DNA of 64,000 bases from Symbiodinium natans (lineage: Eukaryota; Sar; Dinophyceae; Suessiales; Symbiodiniaceae): the NCBI GenBank assembly GCA_905221605.1, contig CAJNDS010001258.1, forward strand, positions 233,220 through 297,219, given 5' to 3'. Positions 48,001-60,000 of this stretch are shown here, piece after piece. Position 1 is the stretch's first letter; each line of letters opens with the position of its first letter. A program made the position numbers and the translations under genes. The notes below the pieces were generated by a model. That model made no database searches. It was not told the origin of the DNA and saw only the letters and a list, made by a program, of their open reading frames with translations.

Positions 48001-51000
48001 ACTCAGGAGAGGAGTCCTTAGGGCCTTTGAAGGTTGAGGTTTGTTTTTCTGTAGGGGTTGATGGATGTGTCGGGACTCAGAGGGTTTGGACATTTGAGGA
48101 TTGCGGGTTGTATGTGGATTGATGGATGGCTTGGGATGTAGGGACTGGCACCGCGTGGATTCCTTAACCTGGACGGATCCAGCAGGGCTTATAGATTTAC
48201 ATGCGCGGGCTCCGCGTAATTGCCCCCCCCCCCCCCCCACACAATGGTATCACCCACCCACCCCACTCGCCCGTTGTACCCTCATTCCCCCCCACCCCCC
48301 CAATCCCTAAAACCGAAACAGGAAGAGGGAGACCCGAAACCTTAACCCAGAACCCTAGATTAAAAACCCGCCGCGAACCTCAGGGGCGGAGAGGAGAAAC
48401 GCCAAACCTACAACCCGAACTCTGAACTCTAAAGCCGAAAGCCACCCTAAACCCAGCAGCCTGACCAATCCCTAAGCCTACCATGAACCACCCGGTGGGG
48501 GAGGGGGGAACCCTGAAACCAGAACCGCAGCCAAAAACCCACCATGAACCACAGGGAGGTGGGCGTGAATGCCGGTGCAGATAGAGGGTGTGCACGGGCA
48601 TTCGCCCAAAGACCCCAAACGCCAAGAACCCAAAAGCCTAAACCTTGTGTTGGGACATCTTAGTTAAGATTCGGAAGCCTTCCATCCAGAGGTAGTTATA
48701 AGTAGGGTACTTTGGGGTTTGGGGGTTAGGGGTTCAATATCTAGCTATCCTACTTCAAACCTTACTGATCACATGAACCTCCAAGTAGCCCTAAACCCTA
48801 AACCCTAAACCCGAAACCCCAAACCCCAAACCCTAAACCCTAAACCCTAAACCCGAAACCCTAAACCCTAAACCCCCAGGGTCCTCAGAAGCCCGAAGCC
48901 CTCAGCCCTTGACCTCCTGGTGGCTGAACGTTGCCAGGTTTGGACTTCTGCTTCTCCCTGGGATACTGCACGGGCGTCGAGTACAGCGCCGGGGACGAAC
49001 ATTCAAGAACTCCCCAAGCCCTACAGCAACCCTAAGCCCTAAGCCCTAAGCCTAAGCCTTAAGCCCTAAACCCGAAACCCTAAAGCCTAAACCCTAAACC
49101 CTAAGCCCTAAGCCCTAAACCCTCAGCCCTTTGCAAGGTCCGGGTTTAAGACCTAACCCTAAACCCCTACATCCGAAACCCGAAGCCGTAAACCTTAAAC
49201 CCTAAACCCGGAACCCTAAACCTCAAAAACCCACATTCTGAACCCGGAGTTCAGCCCTGGGACGCACAAAATCCTGAATGCAGATGCCCCTCCAAGTCGG
49301 TTTTTAATAAACGCTGGACTCTAAGCCCTAAACCCTAAACCCTAAACCCTAAACCCTAAACCCTAAACCCTAAACCCTAGAACCCTCTCGCTGCAACGCT
49401 CAGATCATGGGACCTTCCGCTGCGAGATCTGGAATCGGCCCCTTTGGTCCGAGGGGAGGGTCTGGGGAAGTTTTGCGGGTTTGGGGTTGAGGGTTTGGGG
49501 TTTGGGGTTTAGGGTTTAGGGTTTGGGTTTATGATGCCCTCCACCAAAAAAGTAGCTGCCGCACCCGAGGTTTGAATACTCCTAAAGCATTCCTCAGCCC
49601 AAAATTGTGATCTGAGTACAAATGTTTCTATTCTCGTTTACAGAGAACTCCTCGACTCCTGTTAGGTTCCTCAGGCTGCAGGAAATATGCCTAAGCCCTG
49701 TAAACCCTGTGTGCCCTGTAAGCCTTGCAAAGCCTGCAAACCGCAACCCCCAAGCCTAAACCCCACCTGACCAACCGGGAGCTCTTTGGAGGTTCATGGG
49801 CACCTATCACCCCGACTAAAGCCCCAAGCTGAACTTACAGGCCCCCTACTGTAAGTTCCCTAAGTAGGTTATAGGTAGACTCATAGTCGGGGTTCTAAGT
49901 ACCCTAAACCCTGAGCCCTAAATCCTAAACCCTAAGCCCTACGCCCTAAACCCCTAAACCCTAAACCCTGAAACCTGAACCCTGAACCCTAAACCCTAAT
50001 TGGGGTTACAAGTGCCCATGAACCTTCAGGTAGTCTCTCTGGGCCCCAAGGAGCGTCGGCTACGTGAAGACGGGGAGCGGCGCGAATGAGTGCATCGCCC
50101 GCCAGGAGCTTTCGCTTTCCGGGGGCTTTTGAGTTCTTTTCAAGGACTCAAGTACCCCTTGGCTGTGGAATATGCGTTAAAGTATCATTAGGGTTCCTTT
50201 TTTGATTTAAAATTGAAGAAAGAATCCTGAATAAAGGAGTATTGGAATCTCTGAATTTCCCTAAGCCCTAATCCCTAAACTCTACATCCTAAACCCCTGG
50301 TTTAGGGCTTATATTGGGGCCGGGGCGGGGCCGGGGGGGGGGGGGGGGGGGAGGCCCCGAACCCCAGAACCGAAACTCCGACAGCCATAAGCCATAAACC
50401 CTTACCTCTGACGTCTAAACCCCAAACCCCAAACCCTAAACCCTAAACCCTAAACCCTAAACCCTAAACCCTAAACCCCAAACCCTAAACCCTGAACCCT
50501 AAACCTTAAACCCATACACCACCCCTTTTTTGATGGAGGGTGAAGGCTTCGCCCGGCCCCGGTTTGGGTTTAGGGTTTAGGGTTTAGGGCTGGGGTCAGG
50601 ATGTTTTCCGTGTTTGTTCAAGGTTTTGGGTATGTCAATAGAGCTGACCAAACGGAGTGCTGGACTCTTTTCCTTTGTGTGGTGCTCCTGAGGGGAGTAT
50701 AGTACAGCAATCACCCCCCCCCCCCCCCTTAAACCCTAAACCCTAAACCCTAAACCCGAAGCCCGAAGCCCTAAGCCCTAAGCCCTAAACCCTAATTCCC
50801 CCCCCCCCCCCCCCCGCCCAAGCGCGGAGGAGTTGTCCTGCCTGGAGTGGGCTGGTAAGGACTGCAAGACAGGACCTCAGGGTTTGGAGTTCGGGTTTAG
50901 GGTTTATTTAGGGTTTAGGGTTTAGGGTTTAGGCGTCAGGGTTTAGGGTTTAGGGAAGATGTGGGGTGCCGAACTAGCCATCGCCCCTAAACCACAGTCG

Positions 51001-54000
51001 GGGTTAAGGGGACAACCCCAAAACGCTAAACCCTGTGTAGGGGTTGAGGAGTCAGGTCTCCTGGGGCTGACAATATGGCAACGCCATGAACGCCCGGTAG
51101 GCGTCTTCGATGCGAACGCGACGGATCTGATCAACCGCCTCGTCAGTTCATGTCGGTGGCTCAGTTCTTTGTTTGTTTTGTTGAAGTACGGTTTTAGTGT
51201 TAGGGTTTAGGGTTTAGGGTTTAGGGTTTAGGGTTTAGAGTTTAGGGTTTAGGGTTTCGGAGAAGCCTCCCAACCTCAAGCAAGGTCGCAAGGCATGGCC
51301 TTGGGAGAGAGAGCCGAACTTCGCTCAACCCCCCATGGACCCCAAACCCAAACCCTAAACCCTAAACCCTAAACCCTAAACCCTAAACCCTAAACCCTAA
51401 ACCCTAAACCCTAAACCCTAAACCCTAAACCCTAAACCCTAAACCCTAGTAGTGAATCCGGGTTTCATGAAGGTCTCTGAGTCCCGCAAACCCGCAGAAC
51501 TCCGAAACCCTAACCGCTCTCAGGGCTACTTGGATCCATGGTCCAACGTGCTCGTTTTTTTAAAATCATGGCTTAGCCCGAAGCTCGAAACCCCGAACCC
51601 CCAAACCCCTAGACCCGAAGCCCGAAACCCTGAACCCCCTAACCCCTAACCCCTAACCCCAAACCCTAAACCCTAAACCCTAAACCCTAAACCCTAAACC
51701 CTAAACCCTAAACCAACAGTGGGAGCCTGCGGAGCGCTGAGGCCCGCAGGCCTGCAACGACGTGGAGCCCTCGTGCCCCAACAATCAGACCCTGCGAGAC
51801 ACCCTCATCGGAGGCTTTAGGGGGTCTTGGGGCTGAGGAGCGAGGGTTTAGGGTTAGGGTTTAGGGTTGGTGTTTAGGGTTTAGGGTTTAGGGTTTAGGG
51901 TTTAGGGTTTAGGGTTTAGGGTTTAGGGGTTTAGGGGTTTCAGTGATTCAGGTTTAGGGGCTTGGGGCTTGGTTTCTGAGTTTTCGTGTGAGTTTTGGGG
52001 TTTGACCCAACCTCGACAGCTCTCCGTTGCCCTAAACCTGAAGCCCTGAATCTCAAACCCCAAATCCCAAAACCCCAAAACCCCAAAACCCAAAAACCCC
52101 AAAACCCCAAAACCCCAAAACCCCAAACCCCCAAACCCTAAACCCCTAAACCCTTAAACCCTTAAACCCTGAACCACCCTAATCCCGAAACCCTAAGCCC
52201 TGAACCCGACGCCCAAACCACCAAAAGACCTTAAACCCTAAACCCTAAACCCCAAACCCCAAACCCTAAACCCTAAGCCCTAAGCCCTAAGCCCTAAACC
52301 AAATACCCTGAACCCCTAAACCCTTAAACCCTTAACCACCTTAATCCCGAAACCCTAAGCCCTGAACCCGAATCCAAAACCACCAAAAGACCCTGAACCT
52401 CTCTATCATAATGAATTTAAACCCTAATTCAAAAGTCGGCAACGGTGAATTTCGGCTTCAAAAGTCGGCAATGGTGAATTTCCTGGCCTCAAAAGTCGGC
52501 AATGGTGAATTTCCTGGCCTCAAACGTCGGCAACGGTGAATTTCGGCTTCAAGAGTCGGCAATGGTGAGTTTCCTGGCCTCAAAAGTCGGCAATGGTGAA
52601 TGTCCTGGCCTCAAAAATCGGCAATGGTGAATTTCCTGGCCTCAAAAGTCGGCAGTGGTGAATTTTTCAGGGTTTCTCAAGGTTTTTCAGTGTTTTAGGG
52701 GCTAGCCTTTAGGGCCTACTGGGCCTTGGACTTTAGGGCTTAGGAGTGTTTTGCTTAGTGGTGCGTTTGGGGCTTATCATTTTGATTCAAATAAATTAGG
52801 AAACTAAAATGTTTCCGAATGTTATGGGATCCAATGGGTGGGTGGGTAGATTTTCAATACCAGAGTAGCGAGCTTGACTAGTGAATGCTTGGACATGAGA
52901 TGCTGAACCCTAAACCCTAAACCCCAAACCCCAAAATCTCAATCCCTAAACCCCTAAAACCCTTAAACCCTTAAACCCTTAACCACCCCAATCCCGAAAC
53001 CCAAGCCCGGAACCCGAAGCCAAAACCACCAAAAGACCCTAAACCCTAAACCCTAAACCCTGAACCCTAAACCCTAAACCCTAAGCCCTAAACCCTAAAC
53101 CCTAAACCCTGATCCCTGAACCCTGCGAAACCAAAACCACCAAGAAAGGGAGTGCTTAAGCTCTGCGCAGGCCTCTACCTCAGCACTGCCGGCGCGCGCT
53201 ACGAGGCCCAGCTTCAGCAGACCCTCAGCTGCATTTGGAGGTTTGTGATACCTTGAGCCAGATACGGATCCTTAGTATGATGTAAGGTATCTTCGTTGAT
53301 GGGGTTTTTGGGGGGAGTTTGGGTTTCAGGGCTTAGAGGGGTGAGGGGTTTTGAGAGTTCACTGGAGGGAGTTTGGGAGGTTTGTCTTCCCACGCCTGGT
53401 TGGGGCCTGCTCACGCTCAGGACTTTTTGCGAGCAGCATCCCTTTTTTCCGAGTGTCTCGGGGGTATCTGATGGCCCCCTTGCTGAACCCTTAACAAGGA
53501 GGAGTGTAACCCTCAGCCCTCAGCCCTCAGCCCTAAGCCCTGAGCCCTGAGCCCTAAGCCCTAAGCCCGAAGCCACTTAGCCCTAAACCCTAAACACTAA
53601 ACCCTAAACCCAAAAGGGGCCCCAGAATTCAGACCAATCCAAACCGAAGGCATGGACTGAAACCCCGAAGGGTTTCGGCTTTGTCTTGCCTCAAGGGCTA
53701 GCGGACAGGCTTCACAAGTCCTAGGGTCCTCTAGCCCTAAACCCTAAACCCTAAACCCTAAACCCTAAACCCTAAACCCTAAACCCCAAACCCCAAACTC
53801 TAAACCCTAAATCCCACACCCTCCGAGATACAACACCGGCTTCAATATGTTTTTCAACATCCGGGGCGACGTGAACGCTGCCATAGGCCGGCGGTACCTT
53901 CTTTGATAAGGGGGCTGAAGCAACCAGAGTAGGTTTTCAGGTTTAGGGCGTAGGGTTTAGGGTTTAGGGTTTCAGGGTTTCAGGGTTTAGGGTTTAGGGC

Positions 54001-57000
54001 GTAGGGCTTGGGCTTTAGGGTCTAGGCAAAGTCGGCGTGCCCTTCTTGATCTCGAGTCCCTTAACACCAGGCTGAGAGGTTAGGGTGGGGTTGACAGCTT
54101 CGGGGCTGGCTGTTTGGGTTTGTTGGCTTCCGATTTCGGGTTTAGGGTTCAGGGTTTAGGGTGTAGGGTTTCGGGTTTGGGTTTTAGGGCTTAAGTCTGC
54201 AGGACCTTTAGACGTCACCGCCGTCTCCGGCGACGGGACCATTGAGGACCCCAAGCCCCGACAACCCCTAGACCCAAAACCCAAAACCCTAGCGCCCCTA
54301 AACCCTAAACCTTCGGTGGTTTTTAGGGCAAAACCCTAAACCCCTGGACCCTAAACCCTAAACCCTAAACCCTAAGCCCTAAACCTTAAATGTGAGGCCA
54401 CGTCTTGCTCTGTTGGGTTTTTCAGGGCTTCAGGTCGCGCAGGGCTGGGCTGTCAGGTTTTCATAGGTCACAAAGCTAAAGGAACAGGGGGGCTTGGTTC
54501 CAAGGGTTTAGGGTTTAGGCTTTAGGGTGTAGGGTTTAGGGCTTAGGGTTTAGGGTTTAGGGTTTAGGAGGGGGCTTCAGAGTTTCTAGGGTTCTTGGTG
54601 GTCTCTAGGGTTTCAAGGGTTTCGGGGTTCAGGGTTTAGGATTTAGGGTTTCAAGGGTTTAGAGTTTAGAAGTTAGGGTTGCAGGATTTAGGGCTTAGGG
54701 TTTAGGGTTAGGGTTTAGGGCTAGCATTGATGTCCGTCGGGGCGCGCAGTTTTCGGGGCGAAGACGCGAAGACGTGAAGTCGTGGCTTTTTGCGCGAAGA
54801 CGTGAAGACACTGTTCAAGTCTTTTGGGTTGTGGGGTTTCAGGGCAAAAGTCTCAAGTTTTCTCAGGAGTGTCGGGTTTAGGGGCTTGCGGTCTTTCGGG
54901 TCCTTAGGGTTTCAGGGTTTAGGGTTTGTTTTGGTTTGTGTTCCCACTAGTGTTATCCCCCACCCCTACGAAAAGCTCAGTGGGCTTACAGGTATAGTTC
55001 TGCTTGCGTTATTCTAGCCGCCCTTCTCCCTCAATACCGCGAACCCTAAACCTTCAATCCTGCTTGTAAGGTTTTGAGGGTTTAGGGTCCAATTGCTGGG
55101 TTTGATGGTCGATGGCTTGAGCTTGAGAGCAAGTGCTGTATGTAAGGGTGTACCTGCGCTTGGGGGGAGGAGGTGCAATTTCAGTCGCCAAGCCGACCGC
55201 AAAACCCTAAACCCTAAACCCTAAACCCTAAACCCTAAACCCTAAACCCTAAACCCTAAACCCTAAACCCTAAACCCTATAAACCTTTAGGTTAAGGACA
55301 TACGGGGTAAAGGTTGAGGCGCAACGGGGGTGGGCGCAGTTCAGGAGCTCAGCACGAAGGCAAGATATTTGGCGAACAGGCGCGTGGGGGGGTTTAGCGT
55401 TTCGGGCTTCTACATTCCACAGGGTTTAGGGTTTAGGGTTTCAGAAGGCCTCACATCGGAACTGCGGTTGCGGCGTCATGCGGTCGAGAAGATTGCTCCT
55501 GCATCATGGAGTGCCAACGAAACCTTCAACACCCTCAGCCCTCAAACCTCTCAAGCCTAAAGCCCTAAACCCTGAACCCGAAACCCTAAACCCTGAACCC
55601 GAAACCCTAAGCCCTAAACCCTAAACCCTAAACCCTAAACCCTAAGCCTTGCCTACTACGACTACCTGAGGGGCATGCAGCAGGAAGGAGGGCTTTGTGT
55701 TTCACTGCTGGCATGGTGGAATCGACCCGCTGTCATAGGAGTCCAGCTTGAAAAAAGGGACCCAAACCCACCCTGCAACCCTAAACCCTAAACCCTAAAC
55801 CCTAAACCCTAAACCCTAAACCCTAAACCCTAAACCCTAAACCCCAAACCCTAAACCCTAAATCCTAAACCCCAAAACCTAAACCCGAAATCCTCATTCC
55901 CAAGCCCCTTGTTCTCAGGGTTGGTGCCAAGCTTCTGCTGGGACCCTTCGGCGACGAAGCATTCGAGACGGTGGTGGATTGTGCAGCAGTTTAGGGTTTA
56001 GGGTTTAGGGTTTACGGTTTAGGGGGCAAGACGGGGGCTGTGACAGGGCTATGTTTCGGGGGTTTGATACAGTTGAAGCGGGTTTTTTGCAGGGTTTAGG
56101 GTTTAGGGTTTAGGGTTTAGGGTTTAGGGTTTACGGTTCAGGGTTTGTTTTGTGTGGGTTTTATAGAGTCGTTAGTGCTTCGGGGAGGCTTGTCTTAGCT
56201 GTGCTGAGCTGAAGCTATCAGCCTTATAAACCCTCTAACAACCCTATAACAACCTGATAAGCCTCACACTATAAGATCCCATAGAACATCCTACTAGAAA
56301 CCCTACAAAACCTTCAACAACCACAATAAGCAACACCATACAAATTCCATAAACCCGAAGCCCAGCTCCTTCAACCCCAAGAAAGGCCTATACACCCCAA
56401 ACCCCACACCCTAAACCCTAAACCCTAAACCCTAAACCCTAAACCCTAAACCCTAAACCCCTTGGCACACCCCAAAAGCCTCCGACGCCTCGCAAACCTC
56501 GTAAAGCCCCCAAAGCCGAAGCAGCCCTGAAGCCTCGCACGAAAACGGAAGCCTAGCAGCCCTGGGTTCAGGGTTTAGGGTTTAGGGTTTCGGGTTTAGG
56601 GTTTATGGTTTAGGGTTTAGGGTGCAAAGCCCTTCCCAAACACCCTCAAGCCCCTTTACCTGGAAATGATTCAAAGGTTGAGCAAAGAAACTCCTCGAAA
56701 CTTTCCTCGTAAAGTCAAAAACGAGAATGTCCTTGAAACTCCTCGAAAATGCTCGAGACTTCCCTGGACCTAAGCCCTTACTAATCTCAACAAACCTCCC
56801 AAAGCCCTAAGCCCGAAACCCTAAAACCTAAACCTTAAACCTCAACCCGCAACCCTAAACCCGACGCCCCGAATCCTAAACCCTAGACCCCAAACCTCCC
56901 AACAGCCCTTGTGCCCCAAACACCCGGGGGAAAGAGCCGGGCTGAGGCAGACATCGCCGACCAGTTCCAGGCAATGCCACAAGAACCTCCAGGGACAAAA

Positions 57001-60000
57001 GAGGGATTGGTCTATGAGGGAGCTTAGGGGTTACTTGGGGGTGATTTAGGGGCCACCTAGGTATAGAGGGACTACATAAGTTATATATTATATTGTATTA
57101 TATTATGTTATGTTATGTGATGTGATGTTATGTTATGTTATGCTATATTATGTTATGTTATGTTATGTTATGTTATGTTATGTTATGTTATGTTATGTTA
57201 TGTTATGTTATGTTATGTTATGTTATGTTATATATAAATATAGTTTATATACATATTATATGGGTTATGTAGGGGAATATCATGAAGGTCCACTTCCATG
57301 GGTCCCTCCTTATGCCCCGTCAGAACCTAAGACCGCGACATGGAGGAGAGTTTCGAGGGTTGAGGGTTTAGGGTTTAGGGATTAGGGTTTAGGGTTTAGG
57401 GTTTGGGTTTAGGCGTTGAGGGTTGTTTAGAGATTTTGTGGGGGTTTGGGGTTTGTGGATTCTAGTGGCCGGGTTGCCCCCAGCCCTGAACCCCTTAAAA
57501 CCTTAAACCCCTGAGCCCTGAACCGAACAACGCCGCGGTGCCTTGCGCAGGCCGTGCTCGTTGGCCCCATAGCCAAGGACAGACCAGAAGCCTTACAGTA
57601 GAGGGTTTAGGGTTTAGGGTTTAGGGTTTAGGGTTTGGGGTTTAGGGTTTAGGGGCCTTGCAAACCCCGTAGCCCTCAATGTTTTAAGATCTTGAATCCT
57701 CAGCCCGGAAGCCCTAAACCTGCCGCAAAGACCTCCAGGCGTGGCTTAGAACCTTCCTTATCCTTCCTTCCAGCCTCCGAAGCCTTGGGCCCGAAACCCC
57801 GAACCTAAACCAGGAACCCCAAACCCTGAACCTCATAAATGCTAAAATAAGCCCATGAGCTGTAAAGCCTGGCCCGGTGGCCTGCCCAAAATGCAGGCGT
57901 TTAGGTCCCAACCCCCCCCCCCCTAGGCACCCAAACCCCCTAGGAGGAATAATCGCGCTAGTGGCAGCAGTCGTGGCAGCAGTCGTGGTAGGAGGGGTGG
58001 CAGTTGTGGTAGGGTTTAGGGTTTAGGGTTCCGGGTTTCGGGTTTAGGGATTTTGGGGTTCAGGGTTCAGTGTTTAGGGTTCATGTAGTAGGAAGTGCAG
58101 CTCTCTGTAGTCGTGGCAGTCCGAGCGTCTCGGGTCGGAGCGCCGCCCCTGCACACCAAAGCCTCCCGAGCTCCGAAGAAAAAACACAGGCCCTAAGCCC
58201 TCAACTCCCGCACTCCTTTGCATCCCTAGCCCTAAACCCTAAACCCTAGACCCCAAACCCTAAATCCCCAAATCTCCGAACCCCAAACCCTAAACCCTAA
58301 ACCCTAAACCCTAAACCCCAAACCCTAAATCCCCAAGTCTCCGAACCCCAAACCCTAAACCCTAAACCCTAAACCCTAAACCCTAAACCCTACATCCCCC
58401 AAACCCCTCAATCCCCAAACTCCTAAAGCCCCCAAACCCCTGACATCCAGGATGAGGACGCTGTCCTCGGTCGGCCGAATGCCTTTAGCATGTCCAGCCG
58501 GGGGCCCCAGGTTCTTTAGGACACCTTATGGGGTTTGGGGTTTAGGGTGTGGTTTAGGGTTTAGGGTTTGGGGTTTAGGATTTGGGGTTTAGGGTTTAGG
58601 TCTTTTTTCTTGGGGGGCGCTTTAAGGGCTTGTAGGGTTTAGGGGTTCGGGCTTAGGGGTGGTGGTTTAGGGTGTGCGGTTTGGAGTTCTTAGGCTTCAG
58701 GGATTCTCTAAGGTTCATAAGGGTTCATAAGTGGTTTAGGGCGCACTGGGTTGACAGGGGGTAGTTGTATTTTTTTACCCTTAATCCCCTATATAATAAT
58801 CCTCATGAAGCCATAAGAACTAAACTTTTTATAGGGCCCCAAACCTACCCCAGTTGAGGGTTGTCCGGTGGTTTAGATGAAGCGCCGTGTGGGGCGTGCT
58901 GGCTTGAGATCAAACCCTAAACCTAAACCCTAAACCCTAAACCCTAAACCCTAAACCCTAAACCCGAAACCCTAAACCCTAAACCCTAAACCCTAAACCC
59001 TAAACCATAAACCCCAAACCCTAAACCCTGCATGGGGCATAGAGGGGAGTAGTAGGGGAACCCATGATGAGAAGATTAGGCACCTGAACCAGCACCTGAG
59101 CAGCCACGAAGCACGAGTAGAAGCTAGGGTTTAGGGTTTAGGGTTTAGGGTTTAGGGTTTAGGGTTTAGGGTTTAGGGTCTGGGGTTTAGGGCGCATGAA
59201 CTGAGTGCCTGCTGGAATGAACGAGGCAACTGAGCTTACTGCTCCCGACCCGTCCTCAAGCAACCTCTGCAAGCATGGCTTTCTGAATGCGTCGATGGAG
59301 GGCTTAGGGTGTAGGGTTTAGGGTGTAGGGTTTAGGGTTTAGGGTTTAGGGTCTGGTTTAGGGTGTAGGGTTTAGGGGGGGATGGAGGGTTCTTTTATTG
59401 GCTGAAGGATTTCAGGGCTTGCGCTTCAGGGTTGATTCGGTTTCAAGAGCTTCCTCTCCCCAAACCAGCTGAACCGCAAGCCCCTTTGAGCCTCTAATCC
59501 CTAAACACCAAATCCTAAACCCTAAACCCTAAACCCTAAACCCTAAACCCTCAACCCTAAACACTGAGCCCCTAACCTCCAAACCTTCCTGAACTCTAAG
59601 ACCTGGCAAGGCCGCTACGACGAGTTCCTGCTTCCAGCCTTCCAAGAGATTGCGCAGCGGCTGCCGCTCGGTTTAGGGTTTAGGGTTTAGGGTTTAGGGT
59701 TTAGGGTTTAGGGTTTAGGGTTTAGGGTTTAGGGTTTAGGGTTTAGGGTTTAGGGTTTAGGGTTTCTTGAGACAGGGTTTCGGGCGGCTTGGGGTTCAGG
59801 CGTGCTTTTTTGTTCTACTCTGGGCTCTTATGCTTGACGTTGCCAGTGCCCCTGACTCGTTGAAAGGGAGCGGGCTGATTGAAGAGACAGTTTCAAATGC
59901 TGGACCGAACTCCTGTGGTCAATCGGCACATTCAGGCTCGTTGTTTTGCTGTTGATTTCTCAACGGTTTCTCATACAATTGCTTGTCACAGGGGATGAGA

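Larger units (their letters stand above)
46000..48930. other. Repeat-rich stretch with few coding islands
   Basis: Mixed telomere-like arrays, two ATTATACTAT arrays and homopolymer C runs. Weak islands (45,885-46,007; about 46,446-46,500) are open on the plus strand but lack clear splice sites. Confidence 0.5.
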
